A stretch of DNA of 64,000 bases from Rhodocyclaceae bacterium (GCA_020247395.1 JADCJC010000003.1:1-64000), one strand, 5' to 3'. Shown: positions 1-8,723, counted from the first letter of the stretch. Numbers and translations: made by a program. The notes: generated by a model from the sequence alone, not told the origin.

Positions 1-497
1 GCGATCGCAACCCGTTGGCGCATCCCACCGGAAAACTGGTGAGGGTACGAACGCAAGCGCTCTTCCGGAGAGGGAATGCCAACACGAACCAGCGCTTCAC
101 GGCAGCGATCAAGCGCGGATTGCCTGCTCACTTTCTGGTGCGCGTCAATGGCCTCAATCATCTGTGTGTCGATTCGCAATACGGGGTTGAGCGTCATCAT
201 CGGGTCTTGGAAAATCATCGCGATTCGATCGCCTCGAAGGGTTCGCCACTCCGCGTCATCATAAGCGGTGACATCAACACCGTTCAAACGGATTTGGCCA
301 TCCACCACACGACCGGGCGCGTCGATCAAGCCCATCAATGAATAACCGGTCATTGATTTTCCCGAACCGGATTCACCAACCAGCCCCAACACCTTGCCGC
401 GTTCGATGGTGAACGACACGCCATCTACCGCCTTCACCACACCGGCTTTGGTGAAGAAATGCGTTCGTAGATCGTTAACCTCAAGGACGACACTCAT
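1..497 (-). CDS. Peptide-type ABC transporter ATP-binding protein (partial, 3' end outside window)
   Basis: Cytoplasmic ATPase that powers a dipeptide/oligopeptide or nickel-type importer (DppD/OppD family). Only the first 165 codons are inside the window. They show a Walker A motif GESGSGKS at residues 41-48, a Q-loop in IFQDPMMTLNP near residue 95, and the ABC signature FSGGMRQRVAI at about 155-165, just before the edge. Walker B and the C-terminal oligopeptide domain would lie outside. The start ATG (497-495) overlaps the stop of the upstream permease in an ATGA arrangement, which fixes the start and implies translational coupling. It is the last visible gene of a four-gene minus-strand operon. 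The transported substrate cannot be read from sequence. Confidence 0.93.
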   Translation of the reverse strand, partial: MSVVLEVNDLRTHFFTKAGVVKAVDGVSFTIERGKVLGLVGESGSGKSMTGYSLMGLIDAPGRVVDGQIRLNGVDVTAYDDAEWRTLRGDRIAMIFQDPMMTLNPVLRIDTQMIEAIDAHQKVSRQSALDRCREALVRVGIPSPEERLRSYPHQFSGGMRQRVAI

Positions 498-1420
498 TTC
501 TTGAGCCTCGGGTTAAGTACGTCACGCAGTTGATCCGCCACTAGGTTAATCGCCACGATCGTTATCAGTAACGCCAACCCAGGATAAAACGATATCCAAT
601 ACTTACCGCTCATCAAATAGGTGAAGCCATTGGAGATCAACAATCCCAAGGACGGCTCGGTGATCGGCATACCGAGTCCGAGAAAAGACAGGGTTGCCTC
701 GAGTGAAATGGCATGCGCTACTTGCACGGTGGCCACAACAATCAGGGGCGGCAGGCAATTTGGCAACATATGGCGAAACACGATGCGTGGTTTCGATAAC
801 GCCAACACCTTCGCCGCCTCCACGTATTCCTTTTGTCGTTCGACGAGCGCCGCCGCTCGGACGGTTCGTGCGTAATACGCCCACTGCACCGCCACCAATG
901 CAATGATGACCTTGTCCACCCCCTGGCCAAACACAGCCAGCAGAATCAGCGCAATCAAGATTGAGGGGAACGAGAGTTGGATGTCCACAATACGCATGAT
1001 GATGGTATCAACCCAGCCACCGAAGTACGCCGCCACCATGCCGAACGCCAAGCCCAACCCGAGTGCAAACAACGTTGACATCACGCCAACACTTAGTGAG
1101 ATGCGTAGTCCGTAAAAAATGCCGGACAACATATCACGGCCCTGATCGTCGGTGCCCAACAGATAAGTCTTGCCACCCATGGATTGTTCGCCGGGGGCAA
1201 GTTTGCCATCAAGCACATCGAGCTGCGCCAAGTCGTAGGGGTTTTGAGGCGCAAGCAACGGTGCGGCAAGGGCGACGACCATCACGCCAACCAGCACCGC
1301 AAGCCCGAGCAGAGCAAGACGGGACTCGGCAAACTCTCGGCAAAAGCGACCGAATGGAGTTTGTACATACGTCGCCATCTTTGCTGATGGCTGTGATGTT
1401 GGGCGCAGACCAAGCATCAA
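494..1420 (-). CDS. Peptide-type ABC transporter permease, DppC-like
   Basis: Inner-membrane permease of the DppC/OppC/GsiD family, 308 residues. It pairs with the DppB-like permease to form the import channel. The N-terminus has one transmembrane helix (LLGLAVLVGVMVVALAAPLL), then a periplasmic loop, then a BPD_transp_1 domain. The coupling-loop EAA motif is seen as EAAKVLALSKPRIVFRHMLP near residue 200. The canonical Gly of that loop is replaced by Ala. Both ends overlap the neighbouring genes by 4 bp (ATGA), so the three downstream genes are tightly coupled. Two adjacent Met codons open the frame and either could start translation. Confidence 0.93.
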   Translation of the reverse strand: MMLGLRPTSQPSAKMATYVQTPFGRFCREFAESRLALLGLAVLVGVMVVALAAPLLAPQNPYDLAQLDVLDGKLAPGEQSMGGKTYLLGTDDQGRDMLSGIFYGLRISLSVGVMSTLFALGLGLAFGMVAAYFGGWVDTIIMRIVDIQLSFPSILIALILLAVFGQGVDKVIIALVAVQWAYYARTVRAAALVERQKEYVEAAKVLALSKPRIVFRHMLPNCLPPLIVVATVQVAHAISLEATLSFLGLGMPITEPSLGLLISNGFTYLMSGKYWISFYPGLALLITIVAINLVADQLRDVLNPRLKK

Positions 1421-2403
1421 CGCCCCCCACCACTCGATTGCCCAAGCCGTACCCGCGGATCAAGCAGTGAGTACACAAGATCGACCATGAAGTTGATCGC
1501 AATGAAAAGTGTCACGATCACCATCAGATAGGCAACGATCACCGGCCGGTCGAGCTGATTGATGGAGTCAATAAGCAGCTTTCCCGTGCCTGGCCAAGCA
1601 AAGATTGATTCCGTGACAATCGCAAACGCAATCACCGAGCCGAATTCAAGGCCGATCACGGTCACAATCGGGATCATGATGTTCTTCAGGATGTGCACAC
1701 CAATCACCCTGCCATGGGAGAGTCCTTTCGCTCTGGCGAACTTCACGTAGTCTTGCAGCACCGCTTCGCGCACTTGTGCGCGTGTGAGCCTGATCAATAG
1801 CGAGAGTTTGAACAACGCAAGGTTGAGTGCGGGCAACAGTAGGTGCGACAAACCATCCCACGACAAAAAACTCACCGGCATGCCAAATAACAAGGTAGTC
1901 TCGCCACGACCGTTGGATGGCAGCCAGCCCAACTGCACAGCAAAAAACATGATCAGCACCAAGCCTACCCAGAAGGTCGGCAGTGAAAAACCAACGATGG
2001 AAAACGCCATGATGCCGCGGCCGATGAGACCGTCGGGTCGAAGACCGGCCACCAGCCCGAGCGGAATGCCGATTGCAACCGCGATCACCATCGCAAAAAA
2101 CGCCAGTTCGATGGTCGCGGGCATCTTCGACAGAATTAGTTCCAGCGCCGGCACCCCAAATACAAACGAACGCCCCAGATCGCCACTTGCCGCACCTTTG
2201 AGGAACGTCAAATACTGTTCATAAAGTGGCCGATCTAATCCCAAAGCAGCAGTGGTACGTACACGCTCGATTTCATCGGCCTGCGGATTGACCAGTAAAT
2301 CAATCGGGTTGCCGATCGCAAACACGCCCAAGAAGACGAGGCACGACATGGCAATCAGGACTAGAAGAGACTGGCCGAACCGACGGAGGAAATAATTAAA
2401 CAT
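1417..2403 (-). CDS. Peptide-type ABC transporter permease, DppB-like
   Basis: Inner-membrane permease of the DppB/OppB/GsiC family, 328 residues, the usual length. The N-terminal motif FNYFLRRFGQSLLVLIAMSC is typical of these proteins. It is followed by the periplasmic DPxA-like loop (NPIDLLVNPQADEIER) and a five-helix permease core with a coupling loop (VKFARAKGLSHGRVIGVHIL). It lies 55 bp downstream of the binding-protein gene and overlaps the next permease by 4 bp. The set order binding protein-permease-permease-ATPase is the standard dpp/gsi layout. Substrate is not determinable from sequence. Confidence 0.94.
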   Translation of the reverse strand: MFNYFLRRFGQSLLVLIAMSCLVFLGVFAIGNPIDLLVNPQADEIERVRTTAALGLDRPLYEQYLTFLKGAASGDLGRSFVFGVPALELILSKMPATIELAFFAMVIAVAIGIPLGLVAGLRPDGLIGRGIMAFSIVGFSLPTFWVGLVLIMFFAVQLGWLPSNGRGETTLLFGMPVSFLSWDGLSHLLLPALNLALFKLSLLIRLTRAQVREAVLQDYVKFARAKGLSHGRVIGVHILKNIMIPIVTVIGLEFGSVIAFAIVTESIFAWPGTGKLLIDSINQLDRPVIVAYLMVIVTLFIAINFMVDLVYSLLDPRVRLGQSSGGGR

Positions 2404-2458
2404 GGGGGTGCACTACGCAGTAATACGTTGTGCCGCTGGTGCTGGTATGGGAGGCAGT

Positions 2459-4072
2459 CTATTTGGTAGGCTTTAGCCCTATCGCGAGTGTGTACTGGTC
2501 GGTACGTGCGGCGTACTTAAGCCCCTTGGTCGTCGCCCATGTCGAAAACTCGTAGTGCAACGGAATCAGACCTACATCCGCCATCACCATCTCGGCCGCC
2601 TTGATGATCATGGCTTCGCGTTTTTTCTCATCCATTGTCACGAGGGCATCCGATAACACCTTGTCAAATTCTGCGTTTGAATATCGACCGCGATTGGTGA
2701 CACCCATACCTTTGGCGGTATCGTGCGTCGCCAGTAACGAGCGCATGGCGGATCCCTGCTCGCCCGATTCTGTGCCCCAACCTAACAACATGAAGCCGAA
2801 TTCCAATTTCGAGGCTCGCGTGAAATAGACAGAAGACGGCATCGTCTCGACCTTTATGTCAAGTCCGATACGCGTATACATTTGCGCCAGCGCTTGGGCG
2901 ATATTTGCATCGTTGATGTAACGGTTGTTCGGGCCGTGGATGGTCATCTGAAAACCGTTCGGATATCCCGCCTCCGCCAGCAACCTCTTGGCACCGTCAG
3001 GATCGAATTTTTGCGGCTTTAGTTTCTTGCTGGTACCGAAGAATATTTCCGGCAGCAACTGCCCAGCGGATTGCGCTTTGCCTTCCATCACGCGCGAAAC
3101 GATGGCATCACGATTAATCGCCATTGATAGCGCCTTACGAACCCGCAGATCGCGGAACGGATTCTTGTCGAGTGGCTTGCCGTCTTTAGCAGTGACAAAT
3201 GGCGGCGATTTTTCCGTGCTTTGGTTGAGGTGTACGTAAATCACCCGATTGGAAATCTTGTCAACCAGGCTGTATTTGGCGTCTTTTGAAAGTTTCACGA
3301 TATCTGCAGTCGGCACCGTCTCAATCATTTGTACATCGCCAGATAGCAACGCGGCAACCCGCGCGGCTGGATTAGTGAGCATCTTGAATGTCACTACATC
3401 CCACGGCTCTTCCCCGCCCCAGTAGCCGTAGTTAGCCTTCAGAACTACACGTTGGTTGGGAATGTACTCCTGAAACTTGTATGGGCCGGTGCCGATGGCG
3501 GCCTTGCCGGAGTTGTAATCTTCTGTTGAGGCTTTTTCACCAACGTTCTTCGAGATGATGCGAACCACCGCGAGATCAGACGGCAACAGAACATTGGCGG
3601 AAGTCGTCTTGACAATAACTGTGTGCGAATCGACAATTTTCACATCTGCAATGGAGCGCGTGAACGTGGCAAATGAAGAGGGACTATTCGGCACATTCGG
3701 CGCGCGTTTGATGCTGAAGGCTACATCTTCAGCGGTAAACGGCGACCCGTCATGAAACCGCACATTTTTTCTGAGTTTGAACTCCCACGTCAGGTCGTCG
3801 AGCGCCTTCCAGGAGGTCGCCAAGCCGGGTACCAGCTTCTGATTCTCATCGATGTGTACCAGCGATTCAAACACGTGGCGCACCAGACTATTGTTGGGTC
3901 CTACATTGTGATAGTGCGGGTCCATCGAAGTGATGGCGGCTTGCAGGCCAATCGACACTTCGCGGGCTTTGGTTTTTGCGACACTTGACGTGATTGCCAA
4001 GATCGAAAAGCCTAGGCAAATGAAGGACATCAGCCGCATTTTTCTGACAGAATGAAGATGCGCGAGAGTCAT
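2459..4072 (-). CDS. Extracellular solute-binding protein family 5 (peptide/nickel ABC importer)
   Basis: Periplasmic receptor of the ABC importer, 537 residues, SBP_bac_5 family. A signal peptide precedes the mature part (helix FICLGFSILAITSSVA, residues ~17-32). Family landmarks are visible: FESLVHIDENQKLVPGLATS near the start, WEFKLRKNVRFHDGSPFTAEDV near residue 100, and LLAEAGYPNGF in the C-terminal lobe. Three Met codons (residues 1, 12, 15) could start translation; the third would leave a shorter signal peptide. First gene of the minus-strand operon running to the window edge. Its promoter should lie in the 51-bp gap shared with the divergent TPR gene. Confidence 0.93.
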   Translation of the reverse strand: MTLAHLHSVRKMRLMSFICLGFSILAITSSVAKTKAREVSIGLQAAITSMDPHYHNVGPNNSLVRHVFESLVHIDENQKLVPGLATSWKALDDLTWEFKLRKNVRFHDGSPFTAEDVAFSIKRAPNVPNSPSSFATFTRSIADVKIVDSHTVIVKTTSANVLLPSDLAVVRIISKNVGEKASTEDYNSGKAAIGTGPYKFQEYIPNQRVVLKANYGYWGGEEPWDVVTFKMLTNPAARVAALLSGDVQMIETVPTADIVKLSKDAKYSLVDKISNRVIYVHLNQSTEKSPPFVTAKDGKPLDKNPFRDLRVRKALSMAINRDAIVSRVMEGKAQSAGQLLPEIFFGTSKKLKPQKFDPDGAKRLLAEAGYPNGFQMTIHGPNNRYINDANIAQALAQMYTRIGLDIKVETMPSSVYFTRASKLEFGFMLLGWGTESGEQGSAMRSLLATHDTAKGMGVTNRGRYSNAEFDKVLSDALVTMDEKKREAMIIKAAEMVMADVGLIPLHYEFSTWATTKGLKYAARTDQYTLAIGLKPTK

Positions 4073-4123
4073 GAAAGGTATCCTGTTTTTATCGACGATT
4101 GAGTACTAATTCCCGATTCAGAG

Positions 4124-4501
4124 ATGATAGCTGAATTGGCTCACAATCTGCCTGTAACCAAACTACCAAGAGCCAATCCATTGTCGATGATTGACAAATT
4201 TGAAGCGATGCTTGCGACAGGCACGGATACGGCGCTGCTCCGATTTTCGCTGGGCAACGCGTACCTAGCGGCCGGCGACGCAGGTCGCGCAGTGCTGCAT
4301 CTGGAAGCAGCCGTGGCGCAGGAACCGGAGTATTCGGCGGCGTGGAAACTGTTGGGAAAGGCCTTGACGGCAGCAGATGATGCGGTCGCCGCAGCAAGAG
4401 CCTACCACACCGGTATTGCAGTGGCCGAAGCAAACGGCGACAAACAGGCGGTGAGAGAAATGTCGGTCTTCCTGAAGCGGCTAAAACACGAGCTTCAATG
4501 A
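4124..4501 (+). CDS. Small tetratricopeptide-repeat protein
   Basis: 125-residue protein, or 104 residues if translation starts at the in-frame ATG at 4187 (MIDKFEAML), which looks more natural because the first 21 residues carry no recognisable structure. Two TPR-like helical hairpins are visible: LRFSLGNAYLAAGDAGRAVL with HLEAAVAQEP, and AWKLLGKALTAADDAVAAAR. TPRs are protein-protein interaction scaffolds. No signal peptide is seen, so it is probably cytoplasmic. It is transcribed divergently from the ABC importer and has no obvious operon partner. The partner protein is unknown. Confidence 0.75.
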   Translation: MIAELAHNLPVTKLPRANPLSMIDKFEAMLATGTDTALLRFSLGNAYLAAGDAGRAVLHLEAAVAQEPEYSAAWKLLGKALTAADDAVAAARAYHTGIAVAEANGDKQAVREMSVFLKRLKHELQ

Positions 4502-4944
4502 CGCCACCCCACCCCCAATCACGCCAACGACCAGGCGGGGGTTCGGAGCAAGGGCGGCGGCTTCGAACCGTCGCTTTTTGCGCGAAATTTGCCGGGTAAA
4601 CACTACGCTAGCTCGGCTTGCGCGCTGAAGCCGCAAATTGAGACGATTAAACCCATCGTTACACGATGACGCGGCCACCCCAATGGTCGCAGGAAATGTG
4701 TATCGAATGCCGGCAACCTTTAATCACCATGCGATTTCACACAAATTTGGCGCGTCAGATGTTGGGTGGGTAGATGTGGGGCGTAATGCGCAAGGCGCAA
4801 TTCGGCCAATGTCGGCGGTTCCCGACCGACCGCTGATGCATTCCGGGGCAAGCCTGATCTCGCCATGTTCACTGCGATATGTCTTCACGGCGGCTAAATG
4901 ACTTCGATTCCGGGACGCGATGCGCGGGGGCCGCTTGGTTGTTC
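4502..4944. other. Gene-free convergent junction with degraded repeats
   Basis: 443 bp between the TPR gene and the end of the broken methyltransferase gene. It has no convincing gene. At 4779-4807 two 12-nt arms (GGGCGTAATGCG and CGCAATTCGGCC) form an imperfect inverted repeat, preceded by GATGTTGGGTGGG, a sequence style often seen in dispersed proteobacterial repeats. At 4572-4610 a stretch with GCGCGAAATTTGCCGGG and GTAAACACTA resembles parts of the hairpin repeats found elsewhere in this window. Short open frames here look repeat-derived. Confidence 0.4.
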
Positions 4945-5996
4945 TTAGCTCCGGCCCACTTTCGCTTCGATCACATTGAAGTTCAGCGCAGCAGGCGTGC
5001 AGCTGACGATACGGAAATCCGCATCTTGCAAAAGCGCATTGAACTTGTGGAGTGTTCTCTCTCTGCCACCAAGCCCAACCAGCATATTCAAATCTGCGCG
5101 AGCTACGGCCTGATGATCGATGGAAGTGCTCAACTTGGGTGGCATGATCCGCTCGACCAAAACTAGTGTCGCGCCCCTGGCCATCGACCAGCGGCAATTT
5201 GCCAAAATTTTGGCGCACTTTTGATCGTCCCAGTTATGAAGGATGCTCTTAAGAAAGTAAACATCCCCCCCTTGGGGCACGCCTTCAAAGAAACTGGCCC
5301 GACCAAGTTCACTCTTTGAGTGAGACCTTCGGTGCTGAGAAACGCGGTCGCGCCGCCAAGCGCATGCGGAAGCTCCGCGAGCGTGCCCCTCGCTCCCGGA
5401 TAGCGTTTCAGCACGGCGGCTAACAAAGCGCCATGGCCACCGCCGATATCGACGAAATGCCCCTGCGGCGGGAGATTGACTAGCATTGGGATATGTGCAT
5501 CGGCCCGCTTGCTAACCTGTAACATGGCTCGGTTAAAGACCGCCGCCGCTTCGGCGTCGGCTTCGAGGTGGGCGTAACCAACAGCACCGGTGACTAGTTC
5601 GCGAGCGGTTTTGCCAGTTTTAACGCAGTCAATCAAACTGCTCCAAGTATTCCAGTTGTATTTACCCCACCACACCGCCCAAGATGAAAGCGCGTCGTCA
5701 GCAGCGGTGCGGAGTGTTTCTCCAAGCCCGGATAGCGCGAACGAATCGTCACTATCTTCGTAGCATAGACCGAGACTCGTTAGCGCCTTCATTAGTCGGC
5801 GCAGCGAAGGTGCGTGGCAACCTGTCATTTCCGCGAGCCTGCCTAGCGGCATAGCGCTGCCAGCAAGATGGTCAGCAATCTGAAGCTCCGCGGCTACTGC
5901 CACTACCTTTGTCTTCCAGTTGGTTGCAATCAGTTGCAGCATCTCGGCGTGGCGCTCTACGGAGGCCAGCACTGCTGGTTTGTTAGGCTTTGACAT
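4945..5996 (-). pseudogene. O-methyltransferase (family 2), interrupted by a one-base frameshift
   Basis: SAM-dependent O-methyltransferase of the acetylserotonin/hydroxyneurosporene methyltransferase type, read in two frames. The 5' part (5996 to about 5300) carries the winged-helix dimerisation domain and the SAM motif VDIGGGHGALLAAVL. The 3' part (to 4945) carries the catalytic His in FLKSILHNWDD and the tail ERTLHKFNALLQDADFRI. Joining the frames near 5297-5301 restores a continuous protein (…RVNLVG, then ASFFEGVPQGGDVYF). A single missing base, probably a G next to GGTCGGGCC, explains the break. Together the parts give a normal length of about 350 residues. It could be a recent pseudogene or a sequencing/assembly error. 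It lies 12 bp after the Bug receptor gene and probably shares its operon. Confidence 0.8.
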
Positions 5997-6008
5997 TTCG
6001 CGAATAGC

Positions 6009-6968
6009 CTATTCCTGTGCCACGTTGTTTTCGCGCGCGAGGCGACGCCATTTTTCCAGGTCTTCGGTTACGCTGACGGCGAGCGCGGATGGCGTTGAGG
6101 CCTCTGGCTGAATCGCCTGCAAATCAAATTGACTTAGCAGCGCGGCGTCGCGCAGCGCGATGGCAACTTCACGGTTAATGCGGTCCACTATCGCTTGCGC
6201 CGTTTTTGGTGGCGCGAAAAGTGCCTGCCACGTTGGGGTGAACAGATTTTGAACGCCGGATTCCTCGAGCGTGGGCACATTCGGCATAGCGGCGCTGCGA
6301 GCCGACTGTAAGGTCATCAGCATGCGGAGCTTGCCGCTCTTGACATATGGCAGGCCGGCGGCAAATGGCCCAAAATTCAGTTGCACGCGTCCCGCGATCA
6401 GGTCGGGCATGGCTTGCGCGCCGCCCTTATAGGGGACCTGCACAAGATTGATCCCAACCGCTTTCATAAACTGCTTCGTGACGATGTACTCACCGAGTGA
6501 GCCCGTCGCGTAACTGAGCTTCTCGGGATTGGCACGCGCATACGAAATGAACTCGCCCACCGTCTTCACCGGCAGGCTTGACGGTACGTACATGCAGTAG
6601 CCCAATCTTCCCACCATCGAAATCGGCGTAAGCTCATTCAGGGACTGAAAGGGCGACGCCTTCTGCACCAGCGGAATTGCAGCCATCGAGGCGCTCGCCC
6701 ACAGCAGTGTGTAGCCATCACCAGGCGCAGTCAGCACCGCCTGCGCGGCCAGACTTCCGCTCGCGCCGGGCCGGTTTTCGATTAGTACTGGCTGCCCCAT
6801 GGACTTTGATAAGGCCTGCCCAAGAGAACGTGCTGCGGTATCGGATGCGCCCCCGGCGGCAAACGGCACGATGATGCGAATGGGTTTGTTCGGATACTGC
6901 GCGTGGACGAACAGCGTGGTCAATGCGAGACAGGTGCCAAGCAAAAACGAGAGTGTGCGGTGATTCAT
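6009..6968 (-). CDS. Bug-family tripartite tricarboxylate transporter substrate-binding protein (TctC-like)
   Basis: Periplasmic solute receptor, 319 residues from the start chosen here. The ATG at 6968 is preferred over an upstream one at 7037 because it has a GGGAGG ribosome site about 8 bases before it and begins directly with a signal peptide (SFLLGTCLALTTLFVHA). The mature protein opens with the family hallmark YPNKPIRIIVPFAAGGASD. It also has the usual IENRPGASGSLAAQAV and VPYKGGAQAMPDL. These receptors bind carboxylates and other small acids. No TctA/TctB membrane subunits are nearby, as is common for the expanded Bug families of Burkholderiales. A LysR gene is divergent. Confidence 0.92.
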   Translation of the reverse strand: MNHRTLSFLLGTCLALTTLFVHAQYPNKPIRIIVPFAAGGASDTAARSLGQALSKSMGQPVLIENRPGASGSLAAQAVLTAPGDGYTLLWASASMAAIPLVQKASPFQSLNELTPISMVGRLGYCMYVPSSLPVKTVGEFISYARANPEKLSYATGSLGEYIVTKQFMKAVGINLVQVPYKGGAQAMPDLIAGRVQLNFGPFAAGLPYVKSGKLRMLMTLQSARSAAMPNVPTLEESGVQNLFTPTWQALFAPPKTAQAIVDRINREVAIALRDAALLSQFDLQAIQPEASTPSALAVSVTEDLEKWRRLARENNVAQE

Positions 6969-7045
6969 CAGTACCTCCCTGTTGTGTGTCGCAACAATAG
7001 CCAGAGAATCGCGAAGACGGAATATCCCGGATGGCAAACTTGCCT

Positions 7046-7060
7046 TTAACTTTTAGTTAA
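7046..7060. promoter_or_regulatory. Candidate LysR binding palindrome
   Basis: TTAAC-TTTTA-GTTAA is a perfect interrupted palindrome containing a T-N11-A core (7047-7059), the pattern LysR-type regulators recognise. It lies in the 125-bp space between the divergent Bug receptor and lysR genes, where autoregulation and control of the receptor would both be possible. Confidence 0.5.
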
Positions 7061-7093
7061 CGCAGAATTTCTCTACCATCTTGCGGGGTCGCC

Positions 7094-8098
7094 ATGGACA
7101 AACTACGTGCTCTCCAATATTTTGTCGCCGCCGCTGAGGAAAAAAGCTTCTCCGGCGCAGCCCGGCGACTGGAAGTAAGCGTGCCCGCGATTTCCAAGCT
7201 CGTCAACACGCTCGAAAAGAGCCTTGGCGCGCGACTGTTCGTTCGAGCCGCCAGCGGACTGAGCTTAACAGCTGACGGCGCGACTTACCTTGACGCATGC
7301 CTGCCCGCATTGGACCAAATTTCGGCCGCAGACGACTCGATGACTAATCCGGCTTTGCGGCCCAAAGGCCGCTTGGTAATCGGCGCCATGGCACAGGTTG
7401 CGCAGCAGTGTCTTGTGCCAGCTTTGCCCAAGTTTCACTTAAGCTACCCGTATATTGAGCTTGATTTTCGTGTAGTCAACCGCGTCTGCGAACTTGACGC
7501 GAGTGCAGTCGATTTGTTTGTCTTGTTAGGCTGGCCAAACCTTCCTCGGTTAGTGCACAAAGTGGTCGCGCAAACGCGACAATTGACTTGTGCTGCGCCA
7601 GCTTACTGGGCGTCCAATGGCGTCCCTGCTCGTCCCAGCGATTTGGCACGGCATACATGCTTTCCATTCCGCAACTCAGAAGGAACGGTGATTGACGTTT
7701 GGCGCTACCTTCGCGATGACGTCGAGGAGTCTGTGGTCGTGCGCGGATGGCTTACGAGTAACCACCGCGACGTGAATCTTGACCTGGTTTTGGCTGGCGA
7801 AGGCGTTGCGCGCGTATCAGATATCTTCGCTCAGGCGGAGCTAAAGAGTGGACGATTGGTACCTGTCCTGTCTGAGTGGGAGATGATGGACTCGCCACCA
7901 GTCAATCTTTTCTATAGTGGAAGTCAGCGGCGCAATCCCCGGGTCAAAGTCTTTATCGACTTCGTGAGCAAATTATTTGCAGGTCTTGAGGCCGAGCGCG
8001 ATAAAGCCGTGAATCTAAAGATGGCCGAGCGACCGGAATGGTACAGCCGACGCTTCGGGCATGCCTCGATGGCGCGAAGCGTTCGCTCCAGAAAATAA
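7094..8098 (+). CDS. LysR-family transcriptional regulator
   Basis: DNA-binding regulator, 334 residues (family usually ~300). The N-terminal winged helix-turn-helix is clear: LRALQYFVAAAEEKSFSGAA followed by RRLEVSVPAISKLVNTLEK, residues ~5-45. The effector domain begins near residue 95 (GRLVIGAMAQVAQQCLVPAL). The C-terminus is about 30 residues longer than typical and basic (MARSVRSRK). It is divergent from the Bug receptor/methyltransferase pair, with a LysR-type palindrome between them, so that pair is its likely target. The inducer is unknown. Confidence 0.93.
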   Translation: MDKLRALQYFVAAAEEKSFSGAARRLEVSVPAISKLVNTLEKSLGARLFVRAASGLSLTADGATYLDACLPALDQISAADDSMTNPALRPKGRLVIGAMAQVAQQCLVPALPKFHLSYPYIELDFRVVNRVCELDASAVDLFVLLGWPNLPRLVHKVVAQTRQLTCAAPAYWASNGVPARPSDLARHTCFPFRNSEGTVIDVWRYLRDDVEESVVVRGWLTSNHRDVNLDLVLAGEGVARVSDIFAQAELKSGRLVPVLSEWEMMDSPPVNLFYSGSQRRNPRVKVFIDFVSKLFAGLEAERDKAVNLKMAERPEWYSRRFGHASMARSVRSRK

Positions 8099-8406
8099 GA
8101 AATCGTCTTTGGTTTCGGTGGACTTGGAGTGACGTTGAATTGCGGTAGAAGTGTCGGCCTGCGGCAGTTAGTTTAGGTGACGACGGCCGACCAACAAGTG
8201 TCTCCCCGGCGCACAACCGCAAGGGTTGCGCCAAGCCGAGTCGCCATGTTGCCAATCGATCGGGTAACGGGAACTTGGATTGCGGCCCTAGCCGGGATGA
8301 CAACCTGTCGGTAGCGCATTGGAAGACTGCCTCAGTCTGATGGTAGCCGAAGCGTACTCAGCAGGAAACCTCGGCGAATTCGCGGCTGCGTCGAGGCACG
8401 ACCGTT

Positions 8407-8574
8407 TTCGGGCAACCGCCATTTCGGCTTGGGGTCAGGAGTGATGGCTCCCGCCGCCAAGCGGCCATTCCCGCCATCAAATTCTGCACGATGATCCGGG
8501 ACGCAATTCCTATGCAACACTGGGCACAACCCAAATTAGCTCGGCACATCAACTGGATTACTGAGCCAGACACT
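8407..8574. repeat. Direct repeat, copy 1 (~168 bp)
   Basis: Matches 12849-13016 at a constant offset of 4442 bp. Positions 8407-8545 differ from copy 2 at a single base (cggcT versus cggcC). From 8546 to 8574 the match decays to roughly 60-70 %. The two copies bracket the nitroreductase-flavoprotein-MarR genes. No transposase or recognisable integron attC structure is present. Confidence 0.9.
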
Positions 8575-8656
8575 TGTTTCGGAGCCCCTGACGATGGGTG
8601 GCGGACCTAGCAAAACAACCGGTGCACCAGCAATCGTCTTGGCAGGCAATTCTGGC

Positions 8657-8690
8657 TTGACGCCCGTAGGCTATTCGTTTAACCTTAAAC
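8657..8690 (+). promoter_or_regulatory. Candidate promoter with overlapping palindromic operator
   Basis: A TTGACG -35 box (8657-8662) is followed after 17 bp by TAACCT (8680-8685) as a weak -10. The -10 lies inside the palindrome GTTTAA-CC-TTAAAC (8677-8690). A repressor bound there would block RNA polymerase. The MarR-type gene that closes this cassette is the obvious candidate. The boxes are seen directly; the link to MarR is inference. Confidence 0.5.
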
Positions 8691-8723
8691 TATGTTTGAC
8701 TATTTCACAGCGAGAGTTCAGCC

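Larger units (their letters stand above)
8099..8723. other. Long gene-free stretch upstream of the redox cassette
   Basis: 625 bp without a convincing gene. It contains the first copy of a ~168-bp direct repeat (8407-8574). A perfect 11-bp inverted pair, AACAAGTGTCT (8193-8203) and AGACACTTGTT (8568-8578), could mark the ends of a small element. The candidate promoter and operator of the nitroreductase gene are at 8657-8690. Short minus-strand frames across the repeat are not supported as genes. Confidence 0.5.

Noticed and set aside
4638-4901. 87-codon plus-strand frame
   Set aside because: It crosses an inverted repeat and resembles translated dispersed-repeat DNA; no ribosome site.
8358-8573. 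Minus-strand ~70-codon frame in repeat copy 1 (and its twin in copy 2, 12806-13015) as a protein gene
   Set aside because: No ribosome site, the C-termini differ completely once the repeat ends, and the identity is at DNA level without codon bias.
8407-8574. Integron attC site as an explanation of the direct repeat
   Set aside because: No RYYYAAC/GTTRRRY pair at the ends, no paired L/R boxes, and the cassette holds three genes with its own promoter.
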